18,860 nucleotides of DNA from Clostridia bacterium (lineage in GTDB: Bacteria; Bacillota; Clostridia; Christensenellales; CAG-314): NCBI GenBank assembly GCA_017452035.1, contig JAFTNE010000049.1:1-18860 (forward strand). Direction: 5' to 3'. A program made the position numbers and the translations under genes. Below, piece by piece: positions 1-7,592 of this stretch. The notes under the pieces are model-generated. The model had not been told where the DNA came from and ran no database searches. It saw nothing but the letters and a program-made list of their open reading frames with translations. How positions within the stretch are numbered: position 1 is the first letter of the stretch; every line of letters starts with the position of its first letter.

Positions 1-162
1 TCTTAGCAAATCTATACGCTGCCAGAAGTTTTGCTGGGCAAAAAGGATATCTCCACTTTGGCAATTGCAACGGACACAAACCCAACCTACAAGTACGTTG
101 CCAGCCGTTGCGAAGAGTTTGGTATCACCATCCCCGAAGGCTACGTTGCTATCGAAGAATAA
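1..162 (+). CDS. 3' end of ABC importer substrate-binding protein (TrpX-like), apparently frameshifted
   Basis: Partial gene entering from the left edge and ending at TAA 160-162. The last 46 codons read EVLLGKKDIS..., then a tail with NPTYKY, EEFGITIPEGY and a terminal IEE. This resembles the C-terminus of the COG2984/TrpX-type lipoproteins that deliver substrate to the permease/ATPase pair encoded next. In the frame that carries this tail, codon 2 is TAG (4-6), so the frame cannot continue upstream. The frame two bases over (3-23) reads LANLYAA, which joins naturally to EVLLGKK if one extra A near position 24 is ignored. I therefore infer a 1-nt insertion, which could be a sequencing error or a real mutation. 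Family assignment rests mainly on the two downstream partners. Confidence 0.6.
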
Positions 163-189
163 TTTGACATTACACAACTTGCACAAAAC

Positions 190-206
190 AGTGTTGCAAC
201 AACACT
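190..206 (+). other. intercistronic stem-loop between binding protein and permease genes
   Basis: Perfect 7-bp inverted repeat (AGTGTTG / CAACACT) with a 3-nt CAA loop and no T-run after it. It lies 28 nt past the binding-protein stop and 20 nt before the permease start. Such hairpins often protect the 3' end of binding-protein mRNA so that it outnumbers the membrane subunits; that role is inferred here. Confidence 0.4.
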
Positions 207-226
207 AAACAAAAATTGAGGTTTTT

Positions 227-1150
227 ATGGTTTACTTGAATGCCCTTCCCGGAGCAATTGGACAAGCGTTGATCTGGGGCATCATGGCGATAGGCTTGTT
301 TATCTCCTACAAAATTTTAGACTTTGCCGACTTGACGGTTGATGGCTCGATGGTAACTGGTGCAGGCACTTGCGCCGTGCTGATTGCCAACGACGTACCC
401 ACTGGTGTTGCCATTTTGGTGGCATTTATTGCCGGTATGCTTTGTGGACTTGTTACTGCATTTTTGCACACAAAGATGGGTATCCCACCAATTATGAGTG
501 GTATCCTCACTCAACTTGCGCTTTGGTCTGTCAATTTGAAAATTATGGGCAAAGCGACCATTTCCCTTGTTGGCAAAGACCTACTTGTTGCCAGAGCAGA
601 TACTGGTATGTCTATCATCATCTTGGTGGCATTTGTTACCGTTGTAATTGGCATTTTGTACTGGTTTTTTGGCACAAAGCTTGGTTGCGCAATTCGTGCA
701 ACAGGTTGCAACGAAGAAATGGCCCGTGCGCAAGGTGTAAACACCAACACAACAAAGGTTTTGGCCTTGGTGCTTTCTAACGGCCTTGTTGCCCTTGCTG
801 GAGCATTGCTTTGTCAGTACAACGGCTCGGCAGATATAAACATGGGACGTGGTGCTATTGTAATTGGGCTGGCAGCAGTAATCATCGGTAGCGTTATCGT
901 TTCCAAAATTAGTAGTAACTTTGCCGTTCAACTTGTAGGAGCAGTGATTGGTTCAATTGTGTACTACCTTGTTTACCAACTTGTAATTTGCATGGATTGG
1001 GATACAGATCTACTCAAACTGCTTTCGGCAATGCTTGTTGCAGTGTTCCTTGCAGTGCCACATTTCAAGCAAAAGTTCAACAAGTCCAAATTTGTCATTG
1101 CTGATGTAAATGGCGACAACCAACCCAACGGAGGTGAAACCAATGCTTGA
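227..1150 (+). CDS. ABC importer permease (TrpY-like, COG4120 type)
   Basis: A 307-residue polytopic membrane protein of the branched-chain/ribose permease superfamily, about 8 to 9 hydrophobic segments. The start (GALPGAI-type opening followed by a GLFISYKILDFADLTVDGS stretch) and the central segment with GCNEEMARAQGVNT fit the permease of the three-part uncharacterised importer family that includes TrpXYZ. The GCNEEMARAQGVNT region is where the cytoplasmic coupling helix that contacts the ATPase is expected. GAGG at 218-221 sits 5 nt before the ATG. The stop overlaps the ATPase start by 8 nt (ATGCTTGA), so the two are translationally coupled. Substrate is not readable from sequence: relatives are linked to tryptophan or other amino acids, and no T-box leader is visible because the operon start lies outside the window. 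Confidence 0.85.
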   Translation: MVYLNALPGAIGQALIWGIMAIGLFISYKILDFADLTVDGSMVTGAGTCAVLIANDVPTGVAILVAFIAGMLCGLVTAFLHTKMGIPPIMSGILTQLALWSVNLKIMGKATISLVGKDLLVARADTGMSIIILVAFVTVVIGILYWFFGTKLGCAIRATGCNEEMARAQGVNTNTTKVLALVLSNGLVALAGALLCQYNGSADINMGRGAIVIGLAAVIIGSVIVSKISSNFAVQLVGAVIGSIVYYLVYQLVICMDWDTDLLKLLSAMLVAVFLAVPHFKQKFNKSKFVIADVNGDNQPNGGETNA

Positions 1151-1928
1151 AGTTAAAAATTTGCTAAAAGTTTTCCACCCCAACACAGTAAACCAAAAAA
1201 TTGCACTAAACAACGTCAGTTTGCACCTTGACGAAGGAGATTTTGTCACAGTAATTGGTGGCAACGGCGCAGGCAAAAGCACACTTCTCAACTGTATTGC
1301 AGGTGTGTTTGGCGTGGAAAATGGTAGTATCATCATTGACGGTGTAGACGTTACCAAACTACCCGAACACAAACGCGCAAAGTTTGTATCTCGCGTATTC
1401 CAAGACCCCATGAAAGGCACAGCTGCCAGCATGAATATCGAAGATAACCTTGCTTTGGCAAGTCAACGTGGTAAATCGCACGGCCTAGCATGGAACGTAA
1501 CAAAAAAGGACAAAGAGTATTTTACCGAACTTGTCAAAACGTTGGGGCTTGGTTTGGAAACTCGCATGAGCACCAAAGTTGCATTGCTTAGTGGTGGCCA
1601 ACGCCAAGCACTCACGTTGCTTATGGCAACATTAAACAAACCAAAGCTTTTGCTTTTGGACGAGCACACAGCAGCCCTTGACCCCAAAACAGCCGAAAAG
1701 GTGCTTTCCCTCACACGAGATATCACCTCTCAAAACAATCAAACCACGGTGATGATAACTCACAACATGAAAGACGCTATCGAAATGGGCAACAAACTTA
1801 TCATGATGAGCGAAGGACGCATTATCTACACAGCCAGTGGCGAGGAAAAGAAAAACCTTACCGTTGACGGCCTGTTGGCAAAGTTCCGTGAAATCGGTCA
1901 ACAAAACGACAGAATTTTGTTGAGCTAA
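1143..1928 (+). CDS. ABC importer ATP-binding protein (TrpZ-like, COG1101 type)
   Basis: A 261-residue ATPase that should power the permease encoded upstream. Walker A GGNGAGKST at 39-47, Q-loop in VFQDP near 86, signature LSGGQ at 149-153, Walker B KLLLLDE with D-loop AALDP at about 168-181, and switch His in ITHN at 207. The Walker B is followed by HTAALD, a pattern I associate with this COG1101-type branch rather than with the more common PTSALD. The frame is open 11 codons further upstream, but the ATG at 1143 is chosen because GGAGGTG at 1130-1136 lies 6 nt before it. It overlaps the permease stop by 8 nt. The operon ends at the strong hairpin 50 nt downstream. Confidence 0.9.
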   Translation: MLEVKNLLKVFHPNTVNQKIALNNVSLHLDEGDFVTVIGGNGAGKSTLLNCIAGVFGVENGSIIIDGVDVTKLPEHKRAKFVSRVFQDPMKGTAASMNIEDNLALASQRGKSHGLAWNVTKKDKEYFTELVKTLGLGLETRMSTKVALLSGGQRQALTLLMATLNKPKLLLLDEHTAALDPKTAEKVLSLTRDITSQNNQTTVMITHNMKDAIEMGNKLIMMSEGRIIYTASGEEKKNLTVDGLLAKFREIGQQNDRILLS

Positions 1929-1978
1929 TGTAGATAGGCATTTTTAAATATATCGCAAAATTATTAACTCCTCCATAC

Positions 1979-2011
1979 AAAAAGACCACCAAACACATTG
2001 GTGGTCTTTTT
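1979..2011. terminator. bidirectional rho-independent terminator
   Basis: Perfect 12-bp stem AAAAAGACCACC / GGTGGTCTTTTT with a 9-nt loop. Each strand ends in five T residues, so it can stop the importer operon on the plus strand and the convergent minus-strand unit that ends at 2224. Confidence 0.9.
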
Positions 2012-2094
2012 GTTGTAAATTTTAAGTGTAATTTTGCAAATTTTGTAAAAAAATCGGATAGTATTTACGTCTATTAACAAATCAAAGTATGATA

Positions 2095-2138
2095 GCTATT
2101 TGCATCTACTTGCACAATAATTGCAGGTGGCTATTTGC
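2095..2138. repeat. 9-bp direct repeat flanking a small hairpin in a convergent gap
   Basis: GCTATTTGC occurs at 2095-2103 and again at 2130-2138. Between them CTACTTGCA (2106-2114) can pair with TGCAGGTGG (2122-2130) through two G-T pairs, with a 7-nt loop. There is no T-run, so it is not an evident terminator. The rest of the 2012-2223 gap shows nothing I recognise. Confidence 0.3.
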
Positions 2139-2223
2139 CAATGCTTATTTAGTAATTAGCTAAAAGTAAATGATTTGTCCTTTTGCAATTGTACTGTTAT
2201 TTTTCGGAAGTGATACACAAACT

Positions 2224-2637
2224 TTAACTCTTCTTTTTATTAAGTCCCAACTTGTCTACAAGGTCTGCTAAAATTTTGCCTACGTTGTTGTCATAGATGT
2301 GTCGGCGTATGCGCTTTTGTAACAAAGTGCGCTCCTTTGGGGTAAGGTTTACGTTGTCGCATCGCTCCATTAGCAGTTTGAACTTTTGGTTGTCCGTCAT
2401 ATCGCTATCCAAAATATCTTCGTGTCGCATTATGAATACTTTGAACTCTCCCACCTCACGTTGAACAATCAGTTTTTTGAGGCTATCAAACTCCTCCTGG
2501 GTGAGCTCACTTGTATCGTACTTTGCCAAAATTTTGTCGGCATGTTGCTCGGATGTTAAAAGTACGTCACACAAAATGTCGTAGTGCGTATTGTCGTAAT
2601 CGTAAAAAATTTCACGCAAAAGCTGTTTGTATGTCAT
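2224..2637 (-). CDS. hypothetical protein, small charged helical
   Basis: 137 residues with no family I recognise. The protein is rich in Asp, Glu, Lys, Arg and Leu, has no signal peptide or membrane segment, and reads as a series of amphipathic helices with a basic C-terminal tail (GLNKKKS). Phrases such as LTQEEFDSLKKLI and LTPKERTLLQKRI have the look of helix-turn-helix-like or helical-repeat modules, but no clear DNA-binding motif is visible. The ATG at 2637 is preferred over a TTG four codons upstream because a GGGGGAA ribosome site (2642-2648) fits it and overlaps the TTG. It lies 93 nt downstream of the fused ABC transporter gene on the same strand, separated by a hairpin, so co-transcription is uncertain. 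Cytoplasmic by inference. Confidence 0.6.
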   Translation of the reverse strand: MTYKQLLREIFYDYDNTHYDILCDVLLTSEQHADKILAKYDTSELTQEEFDSLKKLIVQREVGEFKVFIMRHEDILDSDMTDNQKFKLLMERCDNVNLTPKERTLLQKRIRRHIYDNNVGKILADLVDKLGLNKKKS

Positions 2638-2675
2638 ATTTTCCCCCAAAAAAAGATAGTAGCAATCTGTAAAGT

Positions 2676-2705
2676 ATCCCCACGAGTTTTGATACGCGTG
2701 GGGAT
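2676..2705 (-). terminator. hairpin after the fused ABC transporter gene, possible weak terminator
   Basis: Perfect 9-bp stem ATCCCCACG / CGTGGGGAT with a 12-nt loop, 26 nt past the transporter stop. Read on the minus strand it is followed by ACTTTACAG, a poor T-run, so it may only partly stop transcription into the 137-residue gene. Confidence 0.5.
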
Positions 2706-2730
2706 GTTTTGTAGTTTGATTTGTGTTTTG

Positions 2731-5700
2731 TTACTCTGTTCTTAATGCAACAACAGGGTCTTTTTTGCTTGCGCTACGTGATGGAATTATACCAGCAATC
2801 AACGTCAAGAACATGCTTATTGCAACAAGTATCACGGCAAACTCAACAGGCAACACTGCCTTCAAGCTGGCAAGGCCCGTCAGTGCAAACAAAATTGCGT
2901 TTAACGGTATACAGAACAGATAGGTAAACAGTACGCCGATTAAGCCAGAGGCAAAACCTATGATAACCGTTTCCACGTTGAACATACCAGCAACGTCACG
3001 CTTGGACGCACCCACAGCGCGCAAAATACCAATTTCCTTTGTGCGTTCCTGTACGGATATCAAGGTGATTACGCCAATCATGATGGAGGAAACGATAAGA
3101 GAAATGGATACAAATGCAATCAACACGTAGGTAATTGCTTGGATGATGGTAGTAATACCACTCATCAAAAGTCCAACGTAGTCGGTGTATTTGATTTGGC
3201 TATCCTCTTCCTTACCTTCGTTAAACTTGTCGATATCTGCCTCAATAACCTGTTTGTTTTCAAAGCTGGATGCATACAAATTGATGGCAGACGGACTGGC
3301 AATATCCAAGCATCCAAGTTTAAGCAGGTTGTCGTCATAGGTAGTGTCAGCAAACTCAATTACGAGGTCAAACCACTTTACCTTTGTCTCCATATCTGCA
3401 TCAGCAAGCGCTTGATCCATATCGTCAGCGTAGGCAGGCGTTGGATAGTATTTGTTGGCATCTGGGTAGTCTTGCATCTTCTTTTCTTGTGCCTTCATTG
3501 GCGCGTAGGAAGAAAGCATTGTCATAATTTGCGAGTCACTTGCAGTGTCGATATAGTTTGCCATTGTTTGGCTAAACATCGCCATTTTGCTTTTTAGTTC
3601 CGTCCTAATTTCCTTCATACCCTCTTCGGTGGATGCCTTGGCAACAAGTTCAGCTTTGGCTTGTGCAATCTCCTCTTCTGTGGGGGTGGTCATTATTTGA
3701 ACATACAAAGTGTGTTTTTGCCTGTCATCTTGCTTGCCAATGTGTTCAGTAACGGTATCTGCCTTTTCTTGGTCGGAGATGTGGTTGTTACGGAAGTACT
3801 TTCCTGTAAATACGTCAACGTCTGGGTTGGCCTTTTGCGCATCGGCAATTGCAGAGCTTTGTGAGTTGGCAATTACGTGTTCAACAAGTTTGTAGGTGTA
3901 GCAAAGCGTACCACCAAGCATATGGTTGGATGCATCTGGGTTTGGACGAATGATACCGGTAATTTTGAGTGTCAATCCCTTGTCTTCGTCTTCGTACAAA
4001 CCTTCCAAACCACCTTCCAACTCTCTTAGGTCGTACCAAGTGTCGCCTTGTTGGTTGTAGCACTCGTGTTCAAAAATGGTGCGATAGGTCAAGCTCATCA
4101 CTTCGTCAAACGACCACTTTTTAGAGGTTGTCTCCGGTGGTTTTTTGTCGGAGTTTACTGCGTCAATGATGGCCTCGATTTCTTCGGTGGATTTAAGTCC
4201 CAACGCGTACAACGTCATGTCGTCAATTTCGTTGTTTTTGTCAACAACCAAAATAATTTCGTTTGCGGCAGTGGGCCAGCGTCCGTGGATGAGGTCGTAT
4301 TGGTCTTTGATGAGGTCGTTAACAACGCCACCATCCTTGTTGGGCAAAATTTCCTCCCAAATGGTCATACCAAAAACGGAGTTCATCATCATTTCTGCCA
4401 TACCACCCGTGCCAATGCCCACGTTGGATACGTCCACGCCGTAAATTTCGCCAAGCAGTGTCATCATCAAATCTTGTGTATCAGCCTCGATAACTTCACC
4501 CTCGGTGTCTTTGGTGTAAATTTGTAGGTCTAAGTCGTAACCGTAGTGCACGCCACTGATTGCGTTGTAAATATCGCTTTGGGGATTTTTAAGTTGCTCA
4601 TCAAGGTGCGCTTTGTAACCCTTGAGGTCGTTTTCGCTTTGAGATTTTTCACTTAACGATTTTGTCAAGTTGTAAAATGCAAGCTTTTCGTAGATGTTGT
4701 CGTCCACCTCGTGGTCGCCACCTGATTGTGCGCCAGCAGCGAACACTTGGAACATTGCCGACATATCTCCATTGGACTGTTGCAACGTCAGTGGGTAGGA
4801 TGCCAACGTTTCTTCCTGCACGGAGTTGATATACCCCGACATACCAGTGGACACGGCGTAAATAAGCGCAATACCAATGATACCAATACTACCAGCAAAA
4901 CTGGTCAAAATTGTACGTCCCTTTTTGGAAAACAGGTTTTTTAGCGACAACATAAAGGATGTCCAAAAAGATAGCGTTGGTTTCTTTTCTTTGCGCTTTT
5001 TCTTTTTGTTTTTCTTGTCCATTTGTTCGCGAACGTAGGCAACGTCCTCGTTTACGCGTTGTTCGAGCAGTTCGTCCTCGGTAAGGGGCTTGCTGTCGGA
5101 AATTACCAAACCATCAAGCATACGTACAATACGTGTTGCGTATTGTTCGGCAAGCTCGGGGTTGTGGGTAACCATAATAACCAAGCGTTTTTTGGATATT
5201 TCCTTCAAAATATCCATTACTTGTACGCTTGTTTCGGTATCCAGTGCGCCCGTTGGTTCGTCTGCCAAGATGATATCTGGGTTGTTTACAATAGCACGCG
5301 CAATTGCAACACGTTGCATTTGACCACCACTCATTTCGCTTGGACGTTTGTGGTACATGTTTTTGAGGCCCACTTGGTCCAACGCTTCCATTGCACGACG
5401 GCGACGCTCGGCCTTTTTTACGCCGGAAAGTGCCAATGCAATTTCTACGTTTTGCAATACCGTTTGGTGAGGAATGAGGTTGTAACTTTGGAACACAAAA
5501 CCAATTGTGTAGTTACGGTAGGCGTCCCAGTCCCTATCTTTGAAGTCTTTTGTAGATTTGCCATTGATGATAAGGTCGCCAGTGGTGTACTTATCCAAAC
5601 CACCAATAATGTTCAATAGGGTGGTTTTTCCACAGCCAGATTGACCAAGTATGGCAACAAACTCGCTCTTTCTAAAATCCAGCGATACGCCACGCAGTGC

Positions 5701-5757
5701 ATCAACGGAAAACTCGCCGGCCTCGTATCGTTTTGTTATGTTACTTAGTTGTAGCAT
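2731..5757 (-). CDS. fused ABC transporter ATPase/permease, MacB/FtsX type
   Basis: A 1008-residue single-chain transporter half. N-terminal ATPase: Walker A GQSGCGKT 38-45, signature MSGGQ 142-146, Walker B IILADEPTG 162-170, switch His 198. A lysine-rich linker (about 248-260) leads to a first membrane helix near 283-303. A large external domain of roughly 550 residues follows, then a C-terminal FtsX domain (about 860-1008) with three membrane helices and the cytoplasmic loop QERTKEIGILRAVGASKRDV typical of MacB/LolC/FtsX permeases. Such proteins act as dimers and move peptides or lipoproteins, or transmit force across the membrane, rather than import. The ATG at 5757 is chosen over an in-frame upstream codon because AAGGAG sits 8 nt before it. 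Substrate unknown; no adjacent two-component system is in the window. Confidence 0.9.
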   Translation of the reverse strand: MLQLSNITKRYEAGEFSVDALRGVSLDFRKSEFVAILGQSGCGKTTLLNIIGGLDKYTTGDLIINGKSTKDFKDRDWDAYRNYTIGFVFQSYNLIPHQTVLQNVEIALALSGVKKAERRRRAMEALDQVGLKNMYHKRPSEMSGGQMQRVAIARAIVNNPDIILADEPTGALDTETSVQVMDILKEISKKRLVIMVTHNPELAEQYATRIVRMLDGLVISDSKPLTEDELLEQRVNEDVAYVREQMDKKNKKKKRKEKKPTLSFWTSFMLSLKNLFSKKGRTILTSFAGSIGIIGIALIYAVSTGMSGYINSVQEETLASYPLTLQQSNGDMSAMFQVFAAGAQSGGDHEVDDNIYEKLAFYNLTKSLSEKSQSENDLKGYKAHLDEQLKNPQSDIYNAISGVHYGYDLDLQIYTKDTEGEVIEADTQDLMMTLLGEIYGVDVSNVGIGTGGMAEMMMNSVFGMTIWEEILPNKDGGVVNDLIKDQYDLIHGRWPTAANEIILVVDKNNEIDDMTLYALGLKSTEEIEAIIDAVNSDKKPPETTSKKWSFDEVMSLTYRTIFEHECYNQQGDTWYDLRELEGGLEGLYEDEDKGLTLKITGIIRPNPDASNHMLGGTLCYTYKLVEHVIANSQSSAIADAQKANPDVDVFTGKYFRNNHISDQEKADTVTEHIGKQDDRQKHTLYVQIMTTPTEEEIAQAKAELVAKASTEEGMKEIRTELKSKMAMFSQTMANYIDTASDSQIMTMLSSYAPMKAQEKKMQDYPDANKYYPTPAYADDMDQALADADMETKVKWFDLVIEFADTTYDDNLLKLGCLDIASPSAINLYASSFENKQVIEADIDKFNEGKEEDSQIKYTDYVGLLMSGITTIIQAITYVLIAFVSISLIVSSIMIGVITLISVQERTKEIGILRAVGASKRDVAGMFNVETVIIGFASGLIGVLFTYLFCIPLNAILFALTGLASLKAVLPVEFAVILVAISMFLTLIAGIIPSRSASKKDPVVALRTE

Positions 5758-5836
5758 AAAGTTTCTCCTTGTTGGTAAGTGTGTTTTGGTAAATGCAATT
5801 TGCATGTTGCAAAACCAAACACATCAGTTTTGCACA

Positions 5837-5868
5837 ATTATATGTTCAAACGCTTAAATAGTGCTTAA
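5837..5868 (-). promoter_or_regulatory. possible promoter with direct repeats for the fused ABC transporter
   Basis: On the minus strand a TATAAT (5837-5842) lies 80 nt before the start codon, with no good -35 box. Upstream, TTAAGC occurs twice (5852-5857, 5863-5868) with an 11-bp period, about one helical turn, close to where a -35 box would be. This is the layout of an activator-dependent promoter; the activator is unknown. Confidence 0.35.
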
Positions 5869-5877
5869 TTTTGTTAC

Positions 5878-6681
5878 TTATTTGTACCCTTGTCGGGGCG
5901 TGGTGGAATTTTTTTTGTCCACCTTGCCATCCGTCAAAAACTTCAACGTCTCACGAATAAAGTCGCAGTCACGGCTGGATTGCATCAGCATGTGGCCAAC
6001 GTCAGGGTAAAGAATGGTTTGCATATGCACAAAGTTTTTTGCAATGTAGTCGATGGAGGTTTGTGGCACAAGCTCGTCAAGTTGTCCCCAAATTACCAAC
6101 AGTGGCGTGTCAATGGGAGCGTGCGCCTCAACTTCTACGTTTACCGTCTTGATGATGTTGGAAAAGGTCGTAAAGGTGTACATGTTCAAGTTGGGGAAAA
6201 AGTTGCGCAGTGCAGCATTGCTTGATGCAATGGTGTTGCCAACGTATGGCGAAAGCGCCTTTTGCATGGAGGCAATTCTGTCTTTTAGCGACCCAACAGT
6301 CTTTGTGTAGGTATCTGCAACAAAGCGTAGGTAAAATTTTAGTGTAGAAAGTGGACTATCCAAGTTGATATATTTGTTGGCAGGGGCAACAAGAACAGCC
6401 TTGTGTACTTTGCGTTGGGTGCAAAGGTAGGTTGTAAGTGCGCCACCCATCGAGTAGCCCACAACGTCAATTTGGTCGTAATGTTTTGCAAGTTCGTCAT
6501 AGCAGTGCAAAACAGCCTTCAAGGTGTTTTCTACCGTAAACTTTCTAAAATCCAACTTGTCGTTATGTCCAGGGATTTTGCACGCAATAACTTTGTCGTA
6601 CATACCAAGGTGTTCGTACAGTCGTCCAAAGTCGTGTATTTCGCTCAAAAATCCGTGTATTGTCATCAATGCTTTGGTCAT
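5878..6681 (-). CDS. alpha/beta hydrolase (lysophospholipase/esterase-like)
   Basis: A 267-residue serine hydrolase. The nucleophile elbow GYSMGG places Ser77 as nucleophile, Asp202 in GQLDELVP and His230 in PDVGHMLM complete the triad, and HGF at 9-11 after the first strand is the oxyanion-hole motif. The cap between about 100 and 185 is helical. The overall pattern resembles carboxylesterases and monoacylglycerol lipases (short-chain ester hydrolysis), but substrate cannot be read. No signal peptide, so cytoplasmic. It starts 1 nt after the uracil-DNA glycosylase stop, with AAGGAG inside the end of that gene, so the two are one transcription unit and probably coupled. The C-terminal 15 residues (KVDKKNSTTPRQGYK) look like a disordered tail. 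Confidence 0.85.
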   Translation of the reverse strand: MTKALMTIHGFLSEIHDFGRLYEHLGMYDKVIACKIPGHNDKLDFRKFTVENTLKAVLHCYDELAKHYDQIDVVGYSMGGALTTYLCTQRKVHKAVLVAPANKYINLDSPLSTLKFYLRFVADTYTKTVGSLKDRIASMQKALSPYVGNTIASSNAALRNFFPNLNMYTFTTFSNIIKTVNVEVEAHAPIDTPLLVIWGQLDELVPQTSIDYIAKNFVHMQTILYPDVGHMLMQSSRDCDFIRETLKFLTDGKVDKKNSTTPRQGYK

Positions 6682-6682
6682 T

Positions 6683-7369
6683 TTACCACTTAATCTCCTT
6701 GTGTTGAAGTGCTAAAAATTCGTTCGCCTTCGAAAAGTGTCCACAGCCGAAAAATCCACGATATGCCGACAGTGGGCTGGGGTGAGGTGCAGTAAGCACC
6801 AAGTGTTGGTTGTTTGTGATAAGACGTTTTTTTGCAATGGCGTTGCTGCCCCACAGCATAAACACCATTCCACGCTCGCGCTCGTTGAGGTAGCGTATCA
6901 CTGCATCGGTAAATTGTTCCCAACCTTTGTCCTTGTGTGAGTTTGGCTTGCCTGCCTCTACTGTCAACGCAGTGTTTAGTAGCAATACCCCTTGTCTAGC
7001 CCAAGGTGTAAGGTCGCCACCAACAATTTTAGATTTGTACCCCAAATCTTCCTCAATTTCCTTAAAGATGTTTTGCAAGCTCATTGGTGGCAAAACGCCC
7101 TTTGGTACGGAAAAACTCATACCCATGGCTTGTCCCTCGTTGTAGTAGGGGTCTTGGCCAATTATTACCACGTTAACGTCGCCGTAGGCCGTTTGGTCAA
7201 AGGCGTTTAGCATAAGGTGCTTTGGTGGGTAGATGGTTTTTGTGGCGTATTCGTTCACCAAAAATTTGCGTAGCTCAACAAAGTAGGGCTTAGTAAATTC
7301 CTGATGGAATACCTCCTCCCAGCCGTTGTAGTCGCGTGTTTGTTGAATTTTTGATGCAGTTTGTGACAT
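6683..7369 (-). CDS. ung: uracil-DNA glycosylase, family 1 (UNG)
   Basis: A 228-residue enzyme, the usual length, that removes uracil from DNA to start base-excision repair. Water-activating motif GQDPYY at 71-76 contains catalytic Asp73 and thymine-excluding Tyr75, the uracil-binding stretch LLNTALTV at about 130-137 includes Asn132, and the leucine-loop motif HPSPLS starts at His196. The sixth residue of the first motif is Tyr where the textbook enzyme has His (GQDPYH). ATG 7369 is chosen because AGGAAAG lies about 5 nt upstream; the frame is open 47 codons further, but that extension is unlike the family. The 223-nt gap upstream to the galactose mutarotase stop has no clear promoter or terminator, so transcription may come from the upstream gene. 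The alpha/beta hydrolase follows directly. Confidence 0.95.
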   Translation of the reverse strand: MSQTASKIQQTRDYNGWEEVFHQEFTKPYFVELRKFLVNEYATKTIYPPKHLMLNAFDQTAYGDVNVVIIGQDPYYNEGQAMGMSFSVPKGVLPPMSLQNIFKEIEEDLGYKSKIVGGDLTPWARQGVLLLNTALTVEAGKPNSHKDKGWEQFTDAVIRYLNERERGMVFMLWGSNAIAKKRLITNNQHLVLTAPHPSPLSAYRGFFGCGHFSKANEFLALQHKEIKW

Positions 7370-7592
7370 ATTCTTTCCTACTAGTATGTGCGTTTGTGTG
7401 ATGGAATTGTATTTTTGATACAAAGCCACAAATTTTGTTCGTTTGCAAAGATTTTTGCCGTCAGTTGTTTGATTAGCAATTGTATTTATCGCAAAACAAA
7501 ACCTTTGCATTGTGATATAACAATGTTATTGTACATACCCAAGATACAATAAAAGTAAACTTTTGTTGCACTTTGGCATTATTTGTGTAATT

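Noticed and set aside
7370..7510. A 47-codon N-terminal extension of uracil-DNA glycosylase
   Set aside because: No family member has it, no ribosome site supports it, and the ATG at 7369 has AGGAAAG upstream.
7515..7528. Small palindrome ATAACAATGTTAT between galM and ung as an operator
   Set aside because: Short and A/T-rich, with no matching promoter boxes around it, so likely chance.
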